Shown here one piece after another: positions 42,725 through 53,165 of a stretch of DNA of 64,000 nt. Below the pieces are notes generated by a model. It worked only from the letters and a program-made list of their open reading frames with translations, ran no database searches and was not told the origin of the DNA. A program made the translations under genes and the position numbers. Every line of letters begins with the position of its first letter. The first letter of the stretch is position 1. The stretch comes from Onchidella celtica (Eukaryota; Mollusca; Gastropoda; Systellommatophora; Onchidiidae): positions 38,910,057 to 38,974,056 of the forward strand of contig OZ007570.1 of assembly GCA_963931925.1 (NCBI GenBank). The letters are read 5' to 3'.

Positions 42725-44140
42725 AAATAAGCGTCATATTTCTAAGAAAAGAGTCAAATAGCCCGTCCAAAATACCAGTAAAAGGTTTAATAGTGACGAA
42801 GGCCTTCTCGCTGAGATTCAACACTATAATGGCCTTTTGCTCGTACAAGTGGTTGACGGGTCGATCGCCCTTAAGCGTATAAAAAGCACATGGGGAAGAG
42901 GATGAATCCAAAATCGCTAAAATCGAGCATGGTACTGATGGACAGCGCTTTCATAAAACAGATTGTTGAAAACAAAGAGGATTTTACTTGGCAGGACGAT
43001 AAAGACACCCATTATGAATCAGCTTTCTATGCCTGGCTTGGAGTGGCCAGTCATTCAAAATCAGCTTAAGAGTGAGTATTAGCAACTTGATGGTCACGCC
43101 CGGCATTTGTACAAGCGTGGTAAGAAATCAAAGGCAGCGTGCTATAGCCGACGTTTTGTCTGCTTTGCTAATGCCCAATTAGGACGTATTAATTTGTTGT
43201 TGTTGTTTTTCTTTCCAGTCTTATGTATTCATGTGTTCATCTACTAGCTGAGATACCCAACCTTGCCCGGATAAAGATGTTGATTCGTTTAGTTTTGGGT
43301 GATTATAATGGATCTGATTCATTTTGCTCGTTCCTTTAGGTTTATATTTCTGTTGTCGTTGTTTGTTTATTTGTTTGCTGCGCACTGGGCAGTGTGTTTA
43401 CTAGTGACCACATCGCAGGAGGTGATGACGTCATTGGCTTATGCGTTCCTGGAAAAGAAAGGATGGTGGGTGGGTGGGGGGGGGGGCGGGGTGCGAAATT
43501 AGCGATGCAAAGCAAACTAAAAAAAAAATACTTGGCCACCTTTTTCAAGTCTCCAAATCCAGAAAAGAACCTCCTGCGTGTCAAAAGATAGGCACCCTGT
43601 AAAATTTCAGGCAAATCCGAGCAGAATGAGCGGCGGTAGATCGTGTTAAAACTGAAGGTGTTTTTTTGTTTTTTTAAATATAATGTAAATTTATCTATTT
43701 ATTTATTTATTACAGTTTTTTTTTCCTGCAAGTGAAATTGTTAGAGATCGAGATTTATGACTTCTGACTTCTGCCACGTCCGTGGGTGTGATTAATACTA
43801 GGTGATGGAGAGGTTTTAGCGATGTTTGACCTGGGCTGTCAGAGGCGGAGTCAATTTATGATTGCTATAAGCTGCATTTTGTTGGATTCGAGTTTATTGG
43901 TATATAAGACAAAGATCAGCTGAGCGTGATTTCTCAGACCAGTGACATTAATCATAATTCAGTGTCTTGTTCTATCTTGGTCACGATTGGCCCGAGAACA
44001 GAACAGAACATTTAAGATCAGGAATCAGCTTGAGTATGTCTTAAGAGTAAGTTACCAGTGAATAGCTAAGCTGGCGCACTGAGTCAGTCCTGTTTTGCGG
44101 GTGTTTTGACTGGGGGGGGGGGGGGGTGGGGGTATCATAC
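42725..44140. other. Unassigned spacer
   Basis: G-runs at 43477-43486 and 44112-44126. Small frames only, none with a recognised motif. The minus frame 42911-42717 reaches the MITE-B edge. Confidence 0.35.
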
Positions 44141-44310
44141 TAAAGCCCGTAACGGCACAGTCAGCTACTGGCAGACAAGAAGTGCACAACATAATTTCCT
44201 ATTTTTTTTAGTAAATCCGCAAAAACCCTAACAGACACGGTCAGATTTTGCCATTATTTCTTGGATTTACATTTTGCTGGAAGCAAGTGGCTGTGACGTT
44301 CCGGGCTTAG
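44141..44310. mobile_element. MITE-L copy
   Basis: Inverted ends taaagcccgtaacggcacag and ctgtgacgttccgggctta, arms of about 30 bp (also agtcagctactggcag/ctggaagcaagtggct). The interior matches 27252-27439. A 15-G run lies just outside the left end. Confidence 0.8.
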
Positions 44311-44744
44311 TATAATCAAAGATACTAGAATTGATAAGGTAAGACAGCTAATGCTTTTAGCGTACACGCACGGCCACCTGGCGGCAAACGCGAGGAAGTC
44401 GTGAAAAGTGACGTTTCGTGCAAAACCAAATAGAGAAAATATTGAATTTTGTTCACTGTTCAGCTATCGCTATAGAGCTTGATTGATGTCATTTATTGTG
44501 GAATTGTAACCTCAATCGCTGTGGGGGGAAACTGGCTATTTTTTTTTTTTTTTAGTGGCAGTTTCGCATCATAAAATTAAATGAAGGCTACCATTATATC
44601 AAGCAGTCTTTTCATACTATGCGACATTGGCCGCGCCCCCGATCAGCGCGTAAATTGTGGGCACGGTTTTTTAAGTGGTGCGAAGAAGACAGTGTCTCAT
44701 TTTATGGCTTCTAGTACCTTTGGTATGATACCTCCCCTATGAGT
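44311..44744. other. Unassigned spacer
   Basis: Nothing recognised. Confidence 0.35.
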
Positions 44745-44934
44745 ATGAGTGCGCGAGGTCTCTCTTTCCGGCAGCTGACTGAAGACAGTTTTCGACGAAC
44801 CCTGACTATGGAGTCAGGCTCGTTTTTGTTTCGCCAGGGCGCGCGGGGTCCCGTTCAACTCCCTAGTCCACGTCCCACACTAAAAACCAAGACGAAATAG
44901 ACTTGCGTCAGTGCACCAACAGCCTTATATTATT
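44745..44934. mobile_element. MITE-K copy, left end missing
   Basis: Shares gtctctctttccggcagctg, gacagttttcgacgaaccct, cctagtccacgtcccacact and the end gtgcaccaacagcct with the copies at 33745 and 36175. Confidence 0.65.
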
Positions 44935-45370
44935 GTGTTTGCCTTCCGTAATTCGCCTCAACTATACACTTGAGCTAGATATGTGCCATATTTCACTTAA
45001 GTTCCTTGCCATGTCACTTTATGTATGCCTGTTATTGAGTTTATTGAGTTGTGATGTATATTTATGTACTGATACAACTTTTTTTTCAGAATTTTACCAA
45101 TGTGTTAAAATATATTGATATGAATGTCTTTAGTTTTATGTTACACTTGACAGCTCTGAATACGAAGCATAAATAAAGAAAGTGTACCAAATAGACCGTG
45201 GAAGGCGCAAAGTGGCCGTTATCGTGCCGACGCGCCGTAAAACCCAAACTCAAACTCAGTGTATCGATACGTAAGATTTGTGTACCACGTCTGTGCTTAA
45301 CGCTTTGTGAAAGAGAATTTCCCCCATGGGATGATAAAGTGATTCCTATCTTATCTTATCTTATATAAAT
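44935..45370 (+). mobile_element. LINE/SINE tail E, split by tail F
   Basis: Left part to 45075 (gccttccgtaattcgcctca, gtgccatatttcac) and right part from 45261 (gtaagatttgtgtacc, gaatttcccccatgggatga, taaagtgattcctatc and a (TTATC)n tail) join across the inserted tail F. No ORF. Confidence 0.78.
45066..45270 (+). mobile_element. Tail F (SINE/LINE 3' fragment) nested in tail E
   Basis: The insert is 45076-45260. It ends with the block aaggcgcaaagtggccgtta, cgtgccgacgcgccg and a (caaactc)n tail. Flanks gtactgatac (45066-45075) and gtatcgatac (45261-45270) match at 8 of 10 bases and fit a target duplication. Other copies of F: 47705-47886, 52955-53165 and, reversed and worn, 63107-63195. Confidence 0.75.
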
Positions 45371-45627
45371 ACATTCTACTGGTCATGTGTAGTTTCCAGA
45401 ATTCTTCTCTGTGTCCCCTTCTAGAGTGGCGTGACGCTATTGTGTTTGATCATGGCTTTGGCATCCAGCGAAACCGGCTGGGATTTATCCACTTTTTTTT
45501 TTACGTACGTCATTTATTCGGATCCGGAAGGAAAGTATGGGATAGATTTGGCCCCCCAAAATTCTGGTCGTAGTTTCTTTTTGCCAGCGTTGCAAAAACA
45601 CCCGTCCTTTTCAAGTATCTTATATCA

Positions 45628-46310
45628 ATAATTTCTTTCTTTCTTTCATTTGTTCTTTCTTTCCTTCCTTCTTTTCTTTCTTTCTTTCTGTCTTTCTCGT
45701 TCGTTCTTTTTTTCGTTTTGTTCTTTCTTTGGTTTGTTCTTTCTTTCTTACTTTCCTTCGTTTGTTCTTTCTTTCTTTCTATCTTTCTTTCTTCCTTTCG
45801 TTAGTTCTTTCATTCGTTTGTTCTTTCTGTCTTTCTGTCTTTCTTACTTTCTTCCTTTCATTCCTTAGTTTGTTTTTTTCTTTCTTTCGCTCTTTCTTAC
45901 TTTCTTCCTTTCATTCCTTAGTTTGTTTTTTTCTTTCTTTCGCTCTTTCTTACTTTCTTCCTTTCATTCCTTAGTTTGTTTTTTTCTTTCTTTCGCTCTT
46001 TCTTACTTTCTTCCTTTCATTCCTTAGTTTGTTTTTTTCTTTCTTTCGCTCTTTCTTACTTTCTTTCTTTCCCCGTCGTCCCTTCTTTCTTTCTCTTTTC
46101 CTTTCCCTTCATTCTTTCTTTCTTTCTTTCCCTCCTTCTTTCTTTCTTTCTTTCTCTCTTTCTGTCTTCCTTTCCTTCGTTCTGTCTTTCTTTCTCTTTC
46201 CTCTTTCCCTTCCTTTTTTCTTTCTTTTTCTCTTACTGTCACTCCGACCTTCTGCCTTTTTGTACCCTCTTCCGTTCTCTCATTTGTTTTCTTTCTTTAT
46301 TTCCTTAATT
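45628..46310 (+). repeat. (CTTT)n tract with 53-bp super-repeat
   Basis: About 680 bp of imperfect CTTT. Within it, 45850-46065 is a higher-order array with a 53-bp period (anchors ttccttagtttgtttttttc at 45861, 45914, 45967 and 46020). Phe/Leu/Ser ORFs on the plus strand and Lys/Glu/Arg ORFs on the minus strand are spurious. Confidence 0.93.
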
Positions 46311-46540
46311 GATGCCCAAGTCCCTCGTGTAACATTAGTGCTCTGTTCTACCATTTTGTGTGGCTGGCGTAGAACAAAGAAAAAGAATGGCGCGTCAATA
46401 GTACCTCAGGGCTTATACTAATATAAAAATATGCCGGCAGCCGTTGAAACTATTTGATACCTTTTTCTCTCTGTTTTTGGCAGATCTAGTGGACCGAAGT
46501 TCCACATCGTACCACAGAGTAGATAATTTTATATTATTAA

Positions 46541-46888
46541 GAATGTTGTTACAAGTACGTCCGGTCCCCAAGTGTTGTGCGCTAGGGGCACCCAAAGGTT
46601 GTGCGCTAGGGGCACGTACGTATACGTACCTGCTCCTAACTCCCTCCTTATCCTCAACCCTAAATCATATCGAATCCCTAACCCTGCCCCCCCCCCCCGG
46701 CCACCTTATTCTTTCAGCCAAAAAAACAGTAGGAAAAGGAAAAGAACATCTGATCTAAAAGAATAATTAATTGAGGTTGTTGTGAGGAGTATTTCGGAAG
46801 GAGCTCTCTTGCTCTGGAGTTGCAAAAAGCTTTAAAGTACCTACCTCTAGCGCAAAAAACTTGGTGACCGTGCGTACAAGTAGCAACA
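46541..46888 (-). mobile_element. MITE-A copy, reverse, with internal duplication
   Basis: Begins gaatgttgttacaagtacgt and ends gtgcgtacaagtagcaac. Near the left end gttgtgcgctaggggcac occurs twice in tandem (about 46571-46614), an internal duplication not seen in the other copies. The remaining blocks follow the family order. Confidence 0.82.
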
Positions 46889-47664
46889 ATCATTATCTAA
46901 ATATGGAATACTGTACCACTAATAAGTGGCGTGGGTAGGGCCACAGGGGTGGTTGCATTGGGAGCAAAGTTCTTAGGCTCCCAAAATTTCAAAGCCGTCA
47001 GTGTTTCAACTGCCAGTTATGAAAAAAAGTTTCTCAAAAGTTATCATATCAGAGATCTACAGTGAGCCAAAAAGAAAAAAAGACTGAGTAAACTCGCAAA
47101 ACTGTCAATTCAGAGAGTTTTTCCATATAGATTCAATACTGTTAATTGTAAAAATTTGCACAAATTAAAACCGGGTATTTGTTAAATACATTTGAGTGTG
47201 TGTGTATGTGTGTGTGTGTGGGGGGGGGGGGGGGAGTTAAGGGTTTCAATATTGGACTGGTGGGAGGAGGTACAGTCCTTGCCCCGCCCTCCCTCCTCAG
47301 GAGCTGGTAACCCATTCTACGTCACTACCGCTCATCTAAATACTCTTTGTCTTTGTGATTGTAAATAATGGCTATATATATAGTAGTGTCGAGGATCCTG
47401 TGCATTTCCAGTATATAATGACAAAATCACACACCGGTTTTTATTCAGGGGGGAAGAACATACCCCCCCCCCCCCCACCTTCGAATATGTGGCATGCAAT
47501 TGCCAACTGTCAATGAAACATATTTTAACTGAATGCGTAGACTTCATGCATATTATTCGAAGAAGGCACTATGCTTGCGGACCCATGAAAGAACTATTTT
47601 TCTGACGCGGAGCCGCAACGCATCCTGAGAGAGGCTAAGATCTACGTCTTGATTTAATAACTTT
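46889..47664. other. Unassigned spacer with G/C runs
   Basis: (GT)n followed by a 15-G run at 47197-47234 and a 14-C run at 47463-47476. No gene. Confidence 0.4.
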
Positions 47665-47886
47665 TATACTCCTTTGCAACACTTTTTTTTTTCACATCCA
47701 TACAAATCAACTTTTGAGAACTTCACCAACGTGATAAAATTATACGAAAGTATATAATTCCATTGTTATACATGAAAGCCCTGAATACGAAACAGAAATA
47801 AAGAATGTGCACCGAAACTGATCGTGAAGGGCGCAAAGTGGCCGTTACCGTGCCGACGCTCCGTGAAACTCAAACTCAAACTCGGG
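47665..47886 (+). mobile_element. Tail F copy
   Basis: T-run, then cttttgagaacttcaccaac, aaataaagaatgtgcacc, agggcgcaaagtggccgtta and ccgtgccgacgctccgtg, ending in (caaactc)n. It is the best preserved copy of F. Confidence 0.75.
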
Positions 47887-48151
47887 CCCAAAGACCAAAG
47901 GAAGCACTGTATACCATGGTAGAGATAATCTTCTTCTAACACCGAGCAGTTCAGTCATTTTTTAAAGTTTCTCTTACGTGTTTTTCACAGAGTTTGTGGA
48001 TCCTTAATATGACCCGAGCCAGAAAGACCTTTGACAGACACAATATTGGAGCGTATGGAACAGTGTTGTGTTTACAGATCTACCTTGTTCCTATCATCGT
48101 GGTAGTAGGTAAGTACTGTTTAATGGCTGTTCTTTCTGTACTGTTTGGTTT

Positions 48152-48159
48152 GCATAGAT

Positions 48160-48190
<31 letters not shown>

Positions 48191-48384
48191 CGACGGCTGG
48201 GTGGGTGGATGGATGGATAGGTAGACAGGTAGGGCGGTCGGTCGGTAGGTAGGTAAGTAGGTAGATTGATAGATAGATAGATGGATAGATAGGTAGGTAG
48301 AGAGGTAGGTAGACATAGGATGGAGGGACGGATGGGTAGATGGATAGATAAATAGACAAACAGACAGACAAGTATGTTGGTAGG

Positions 48385-48472
<88 letters not shown>

Positions 48473-48800
48473 GATAGATAGATAGATAGATGTAGGTAGG
48501 TAGGTAGATAGGTGTAGGTAGGTAGATAGGTGTAGGTAGGTAGGTACGCAGGCAGACAGGCAAGCAGATACATGGCTGGATGGATGGATGGATGGATAGA
48601 TAGATTAGATAGGTTAGATAGATAGATTGGATGTATGGATGGATGGGTGGATGGATGGATGGATGTATGGATGGATGGATGGATGGATGGATGGATGGAT
48701 GGATGGATGGATGGATGGATGGATGGATGGATGGATGGATGGATGGACGGATGGACGGACGGATAGATGGATGCCTGGATGGATAGATAGATATTATTGA
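48152..48800 (+). repeat. GATA/GGTA/GGAT tetranucleotide array
   Basis: About 650 bp. It has a GACA block, mixed GGTC/GGTA units, a uniform (GATA)n at 48387-48473, a GTAGGTAG block, and a uniform (GGAT)n at about 48631-48750. The 251-aa and 159-aa minus-strand frames are period artefacts. At the left, a 12-bp-scale patchwork shows repeated slippage. Confidence 0.95.
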
Positions 48801-49127
48801 GACAGACAATCTTAGGAACATAGAGATAATATCAGCAAGAAAACAAATGATCCTCGTCCTTCTGTTTTCCATCACGTACGTGTATCACCGATTATCTGCT
48901 GCATTTCCTCATCCCCCTAATCCACTCCTTCCTGGATGTGTAAACTGCGAAACTGCGCGTATCGTATTGTATCGTTTCCAAATTGAGTCTGGAAATGATG
49001 GCCGTGATCCAAAAATAGTTTTAAAGAATACTTTGGAATTACCTTTCGTCTGGTCTGTGTAAGGTCACGCGACTTGGATGGGGAACATTTAGTTATTCAT
49101 TATGTGCTGTGTACCGTTATCGGAGTG
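48801..49127. other. Unassigned spacer
   Basis: Nothing recognised. Confidence 0.35.
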
Positions 49128-49510
49128 TTATTATTATATTTGTTATTATTATTAATAGTAGTACTAGTAGCAGTCGTAGCAGCATTACCAGTTGGCCCGC
49201 TGACTTACGAAATACACAAAATTAATGGGGTTTTTTAAAGTTGAATTTCGATCACCAATGTGTAAAACAGAGGCGCAGAACGAACTTTCCTGTCATACTT
49301 TTTAATTCTACTCGAAGAAAATGTGTGGGGTTTTTTTTCTGACTCAGAGTGTCAGAACACTTTCATCTCTTGTAGCTCAAAATCATCGAAAAGTTAAAAC
49401 ATTAGCGAACTCCAAGACCTTTGAAAATGTGCCCACGCACACCTGTACTATGCGTATGAAATAGTTTGTAGAATTTAAGCTCAGCTGTTAAACAGACATT
49501 GGATTCCTTA
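49128..49510 (+). mobile_element. SINE-2 copy with (TTA)n at its head
   Basis: After (TTA)n at 49128-49165 comes the tRNA-like head (A-box-like tggcccgctgac at 49193-49204, worn B-box near 49240-49252). The body follows with cctgtcatactttttaattc, gaagaaaatgtgtgggg and cagaacactttcatctcttg. It pairs end to end with 11405-11790. Non-coding. Confidence 0.65.
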
Positions 49511-49839
49511 CTTCCTTTATAATATTATTAGTGTTTTTTTATAATTTCATTTTCCATTTTATTTATATATTAAGGTCCGCACGTACACCATAGGAGCCGT
49601 CTCCCCCCTAAAAAAAAGTAAGAACTGATTAGTTACTGCGATTCCTATTGTAAACGTGGCTATTTGGGGGAATGACGTGTTTTTTGGTGTTTTTTTTAAG
49701 TATGTGACCGAAGTAGGTTCTGTCGTAATTATCCTTCAGACGGATTTTCTTTCGTTAACATATTTATTATATAATAATACATATTTATTTACCCAATTTC
49801 ATCAGGGTGGGAAAATTTTCACCGGCTCATACATTTTTT

Positions 49840-49905
49840 GTTGTCGTTGTTGTAGTTGTTGTAGTTGTTGTAGTTGTTGTAGTTGTTGTAGTTGTTGTTG
49901 TTTTT
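49840..49905 (+). repeat. 12-bp microsatellite
   Basis: About five copies of gttgttgtagtt; gives the poly-Val/Cys frames. Confidence 0.9.
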
Positions 49906-49921
49906 CTTTTTAACCCCCTTT

Positions 49922-50820
49922 TTTTTTTTTTAAACTTTCAGTCTTATTTATCCAATTTGACACAGTTCACTGGGTCACGATTTCTAGCAAACAGGGACAG
50001 TTGTTTTTGTGTGATTATTATTTTTTTTTTAAACTTTCAGTCTTATTTATCAAATTTGACACAGTTCACTGGGTCACGATTTCTAGCAAACAGGGACAGT
50101 TGTTTTTGTGTGATTATTATTTTTTTTTTAAACTTTCAGTCTTATTTATCAAATTTGACACAGTTCACTGGGTCACGATTTCTAGCAAACAGGGACAGTT
50201 GTTTTTGTGTGATTATTATTTTTTTTTTAAACTTTCAGTCTTATTTATCAAATTTGACACAGTTCACTGGGTCACGATTTCTAGCAAACAGGGACAGTTG
50301 TTTTTGTGTGATTATTATTTTTTTTTTAAACTTTCAGTCTTATTTATCAAATTTGACACAGTTCACTGGGTCACGATTTCTAGCAAACAGGGACAGTTGT
50401 TTTTGTGTGATTATTATTTTTTTTTTAAACTTTCAGTCTTATTTATCAAATTTGACACAGTTCACTGGGTCACGATTTCTAGCAAACAGGGACAGTTGTT
50501 TTTGTGTGATTATTATTTTTTTTTTAAACTTTCAGTCTTATTTATCAAATTTGACACAGTTCACTGGGTCACGATTTCTAGCAAACAGGGACAGTTGTTT
50601 TTGTGTGATTATTATTTTTTTTTTAAACTTTCAGTCTTATTTATCAAATTTGACACAGTTCACTGGGTCACGATTTCTAGCAAACAGGGACAGTTGTTTT
50701 TGTGTGATTATTATTTTTTTTTTAAACTTTCAGTCTTATTTATCAAATTTGACACAGTTCACTGGGTCACGATTTCTAGCAAACAGGGACAGTTGTTTTT
50801 GTGTGATTTTTTTTTTTTTT
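49922..50820 (+). repeat. 99-bp tandem repeat, nine near-identical units
   Basis: The unit is a T-run, aaactttcagtcttatttat, caaatttgacacagttcact, gggtcacgatttctagcaaa, cagggacagttgtttttgtg and tgattatta. Starts are 99 bp apart from 49932 on. Units 2-9 look identical by eye, whereas unit 1 has tccaattt for tcaaattt. The period is a multiple of 3, so one frame gives a 344-aa and another a 278-aa open translation. Both are artefacts. Confidence 0.95.
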
Positions 50821-50986
50821 TTGACGGTAGAAGATAAATAATTATAATTGCCTTCTTAGGTAGATTTAAATGGGCAGTATTCACTTTTTGGAACCGAGTT
50901 CACTTATCGGAATCAGAAATCTTCCAGTCAATACCCTTTAGCGAACAGCTAAAAATGGACGTGAGCGATTTCTATCAGTTTAAGTC

Positions 50987-51368
50987 GCCGGTATCACAGA
51001 CTAATAAAATACCCAGACTGGATGATCCCATTGTGTGACGTCACAAAACAAAGAAAGGTCATGAACCATCCGCCACATTAGGTTTACATTTAAGACCGAC
51101 GCTTCACCATAGCTACAATGTTGAATGACACCATTTTGACGCGCCTACTGAACGCAGAAGTTTGGTTCCGCACCAAGAAATTAATACATGTACCACCAAT
51201 CTCGACAAATAAAAAGAAATTTCTACTGCAGATAGAACTAGAATCGGAATTTCTCGAGCGGCGGCCATGTTGGTTATATGACCGCCGCTCGGGAAATTCG
51301 GTAAAAAACGACACAGCCCGAAGCTCGTGTTTCCCAGTCTGTTTAATTTATTAGTCTGTGGCCGGTAT
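50987..51368. mobile_element. hAT-type MITE-C with perfect 8-bp duplication (copy 2)
   Basis: The element is 50995-51360 (366 bp): cacagactaataaaatac at the left and aatttattagtctgtg at the right. GCCGGTAT flanks it exactly on both sides (50987-50994 and 51361-51368). Inside are tgacgtca (CRE) and a nested hairpin (gagcggcggccatg / gaccgccgctc) at about 51257-51295. Same family as 34585-34976; the central parts differ, which suggests past recombination. Confidence 0.9.
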
Positions 51369-51589
51369 TGATATGTGGGCAGTCATGCAATGCTTGGCAT
51401 CATTAGGAGTTAAAGTAGTTTTTTTAATATGGAGTAGTCCAAGTTTTGAGAGGCCCAGGTGAAACCAAACACATCGTTTAGATGTCATTCAAAGTGTCAG
51501 CCTCCCATGTTGAAGAGTTGTTTTTTTTTGTTGGGGGGGGGGGGGGATTTTAGTGCTTAATTATGTCTATCATTATTACAGAAATATGA

Positions 51590-51833
51590 GTGGAACTGGC
51601 GAATTCGGGCTCAAGATGAAATTTTTGTACCCCTTTACAAAATTAAAGTAAAAATATTTCTAAGACGATTTCAAGCAAAATATTTAACTGAGTGCAGGAA
51701 AATGGCTAGTCTTTCCTATTATAAGCAAATCTCAATTTCCATAGAAAAAATTGTCCCCCTTTCGATGGGTTTTCTCAGGAATTTGGGTTCCCAATTTGCG
51801 TCCACCTTAAGCCCGATTTCGCCAGATCCATAC
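51590..51833 (+). mobile_element. MITE-B copy
   Basis: The left end is gtggaactggcgaattcggg and the right end taagcccgatttcgccagat then ccatac. Inner blocks are as in the family. The flanks share aaatatg (51582-51588 and 51836-51842), a possible target duplication. Confidence 0.82.
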
Positions 51834-52016
51834 ATAAATATGTTGTGTCTGGGAATAGAAGGCATATTTATTTTATACCAGATGTGCATTGTTGTCGTGG
51901 TAGGTCTTTTCAGTTACCATAGTGCAGAGAGACGCAAACTACCGAGACGAACCGCTCCTTCTCCCAGTGAAGGCCCGCAAAGTGCGCGCATACAAGTTCT
52001 GAGTTATGGCGAGCCA

Positions 52017-52150
52017 TTCTATAAGATAAGATAAGATAAGATAAATTTTATTCGTCCTTGTACAAGGAAATTTGTTTTGATCATTGAATACATAACAATA
52101 CAGTTACAGAAGCAGAAAGTATGATATATAGCGCGCACACACACATACAT
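52017..52150 (-). mobile_element. Tail of a LINE/SINE with (TTATC)n end
   Basis: On the minus strand the text ends aataaaatttatcttatctt and repeats. This 3' tail type is shared with tail E, but the body (ccttgtacaaggacgaat) differs. Truncated. Confidence 0.5.
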
Positions 52151-52286
52151 ATATATTAAAGGGCTTAAGTGTGCATTGTTGTAAGGCGTAAAAGTGTGCA
52201 TTGTTGTAAGGCGTAAATGCCAACGGCAGTGAACCTCCAAAAACAAAGACCTCAATCTCTAGGTCTGCATTGTTACATTGTTGATA

Positions 52287-52617
52287 GGCTGTTGTTACTT
52301 GTACGTACGTACCCCAAGTATTTTGCGTTAGGGCCGCAAATGTGCCTGACCTTAACACCGTCTTTATCCTCAACCCCAAATCTTATCGAATCCCCAACCG
52401 TGCCTCCTGCCCTTTCAACCCAAAAACAGGAGGAAAACAAAAAGAACATCTGAAAGAATAATTAATTAAGGCTGTTGTTAGGAGTATTTCAGGAGGCTGT
52501 CGGAGGAACTTTTTAGCTCTGGAGTCACAGAAGGCTTTGAAATACGTACCCCTAGTGCAAAACAACAACAAGAACAACACAAGAATCTTTGGGGACGTAG
52601 GTACTTGTAACAACATT
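52287..52617 (-). mobile_element. MITE-A copy, reverse (331 bp)
   Basis: Ends ggctgttgttacttgtacgt and ggtacttgtaacaacattc are inverted repeats; the right outer end gives gaatgttgttacaagtac on the other strand, as at 3629 and 46541. The block ctgaaagaataattaattaa is conserved. The minus frames across it are not genes. Confidence 0.83.
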
Positions 52618-52954
52618 CCTGTTGATATCATTGACACGCGCTTTACGCAGCGGCTGGAATTCGGCTGACTGATCCGTCTCAAGCTCCGTTTCACGTGTCC
52701 CGCATAAACCTTTTGATGTTGAGAAAAATTTGAGGAGCACACTTTCTGTGACGTCACCTGAAACAAAGGACAAGTACCACACTCAAACATTTCAAGCCGT
52801 GCATGGCCGGCTTGCTACGATGTCGCTGAGTCTTTATAGCATTAGTAGAAAACTCATCACGTAACTCTTTAAAATTTTATTTGGATAGTGTTTTTAATTC
52901 TTTTGAAGGACTGTTGTCACCGAAAGCTTGGTGTTTGTTGTTTGTTTTTTTTTC
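52618..52954. other. Unassigned spacer
   Basis: Contains a further tgacgtca at about 52750-52757. No gene. Confidence 0.3.
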
Positions 52955-53165
52955 ATTTTTAAATCTTATACATCTAAACAACTTTTGATAATTTTACCAC
53001 TGCAATCAAATGTATACCGAACTATTTAACGTTTGTGAATTTGGATTGACGACGCTCCGCATTACAAGACATAAATGAAGTGCCCAAAATAGATGGTGAA
53101 AGGCGCAAATTGGCCCTTAACGTGTCGACACGCCGTAAAACCTACACTCAGATTCAAAACTTAAT
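52955..53165 (+). mobile_element. Tail F copy, diverged
   Basis: caacttttgataattttacc, then gaaaggcgcaaattggccct, taacgtgtcgacacgccgta and a worn (caaactc) tail. Confidence 0.65.

Noticed and set aside
49807-50841. 344-aa and 278-aa repeat proteins
   Set aside because: A 99-bp tandem repeat whose period is a multiple of 3. T-runs code the poly-Phe; there is no coding character and two frames are open at once.
52383-52790. 135-aa minus-strand frame
   Set aside because: Crosses MITE-A; no recognised domain.
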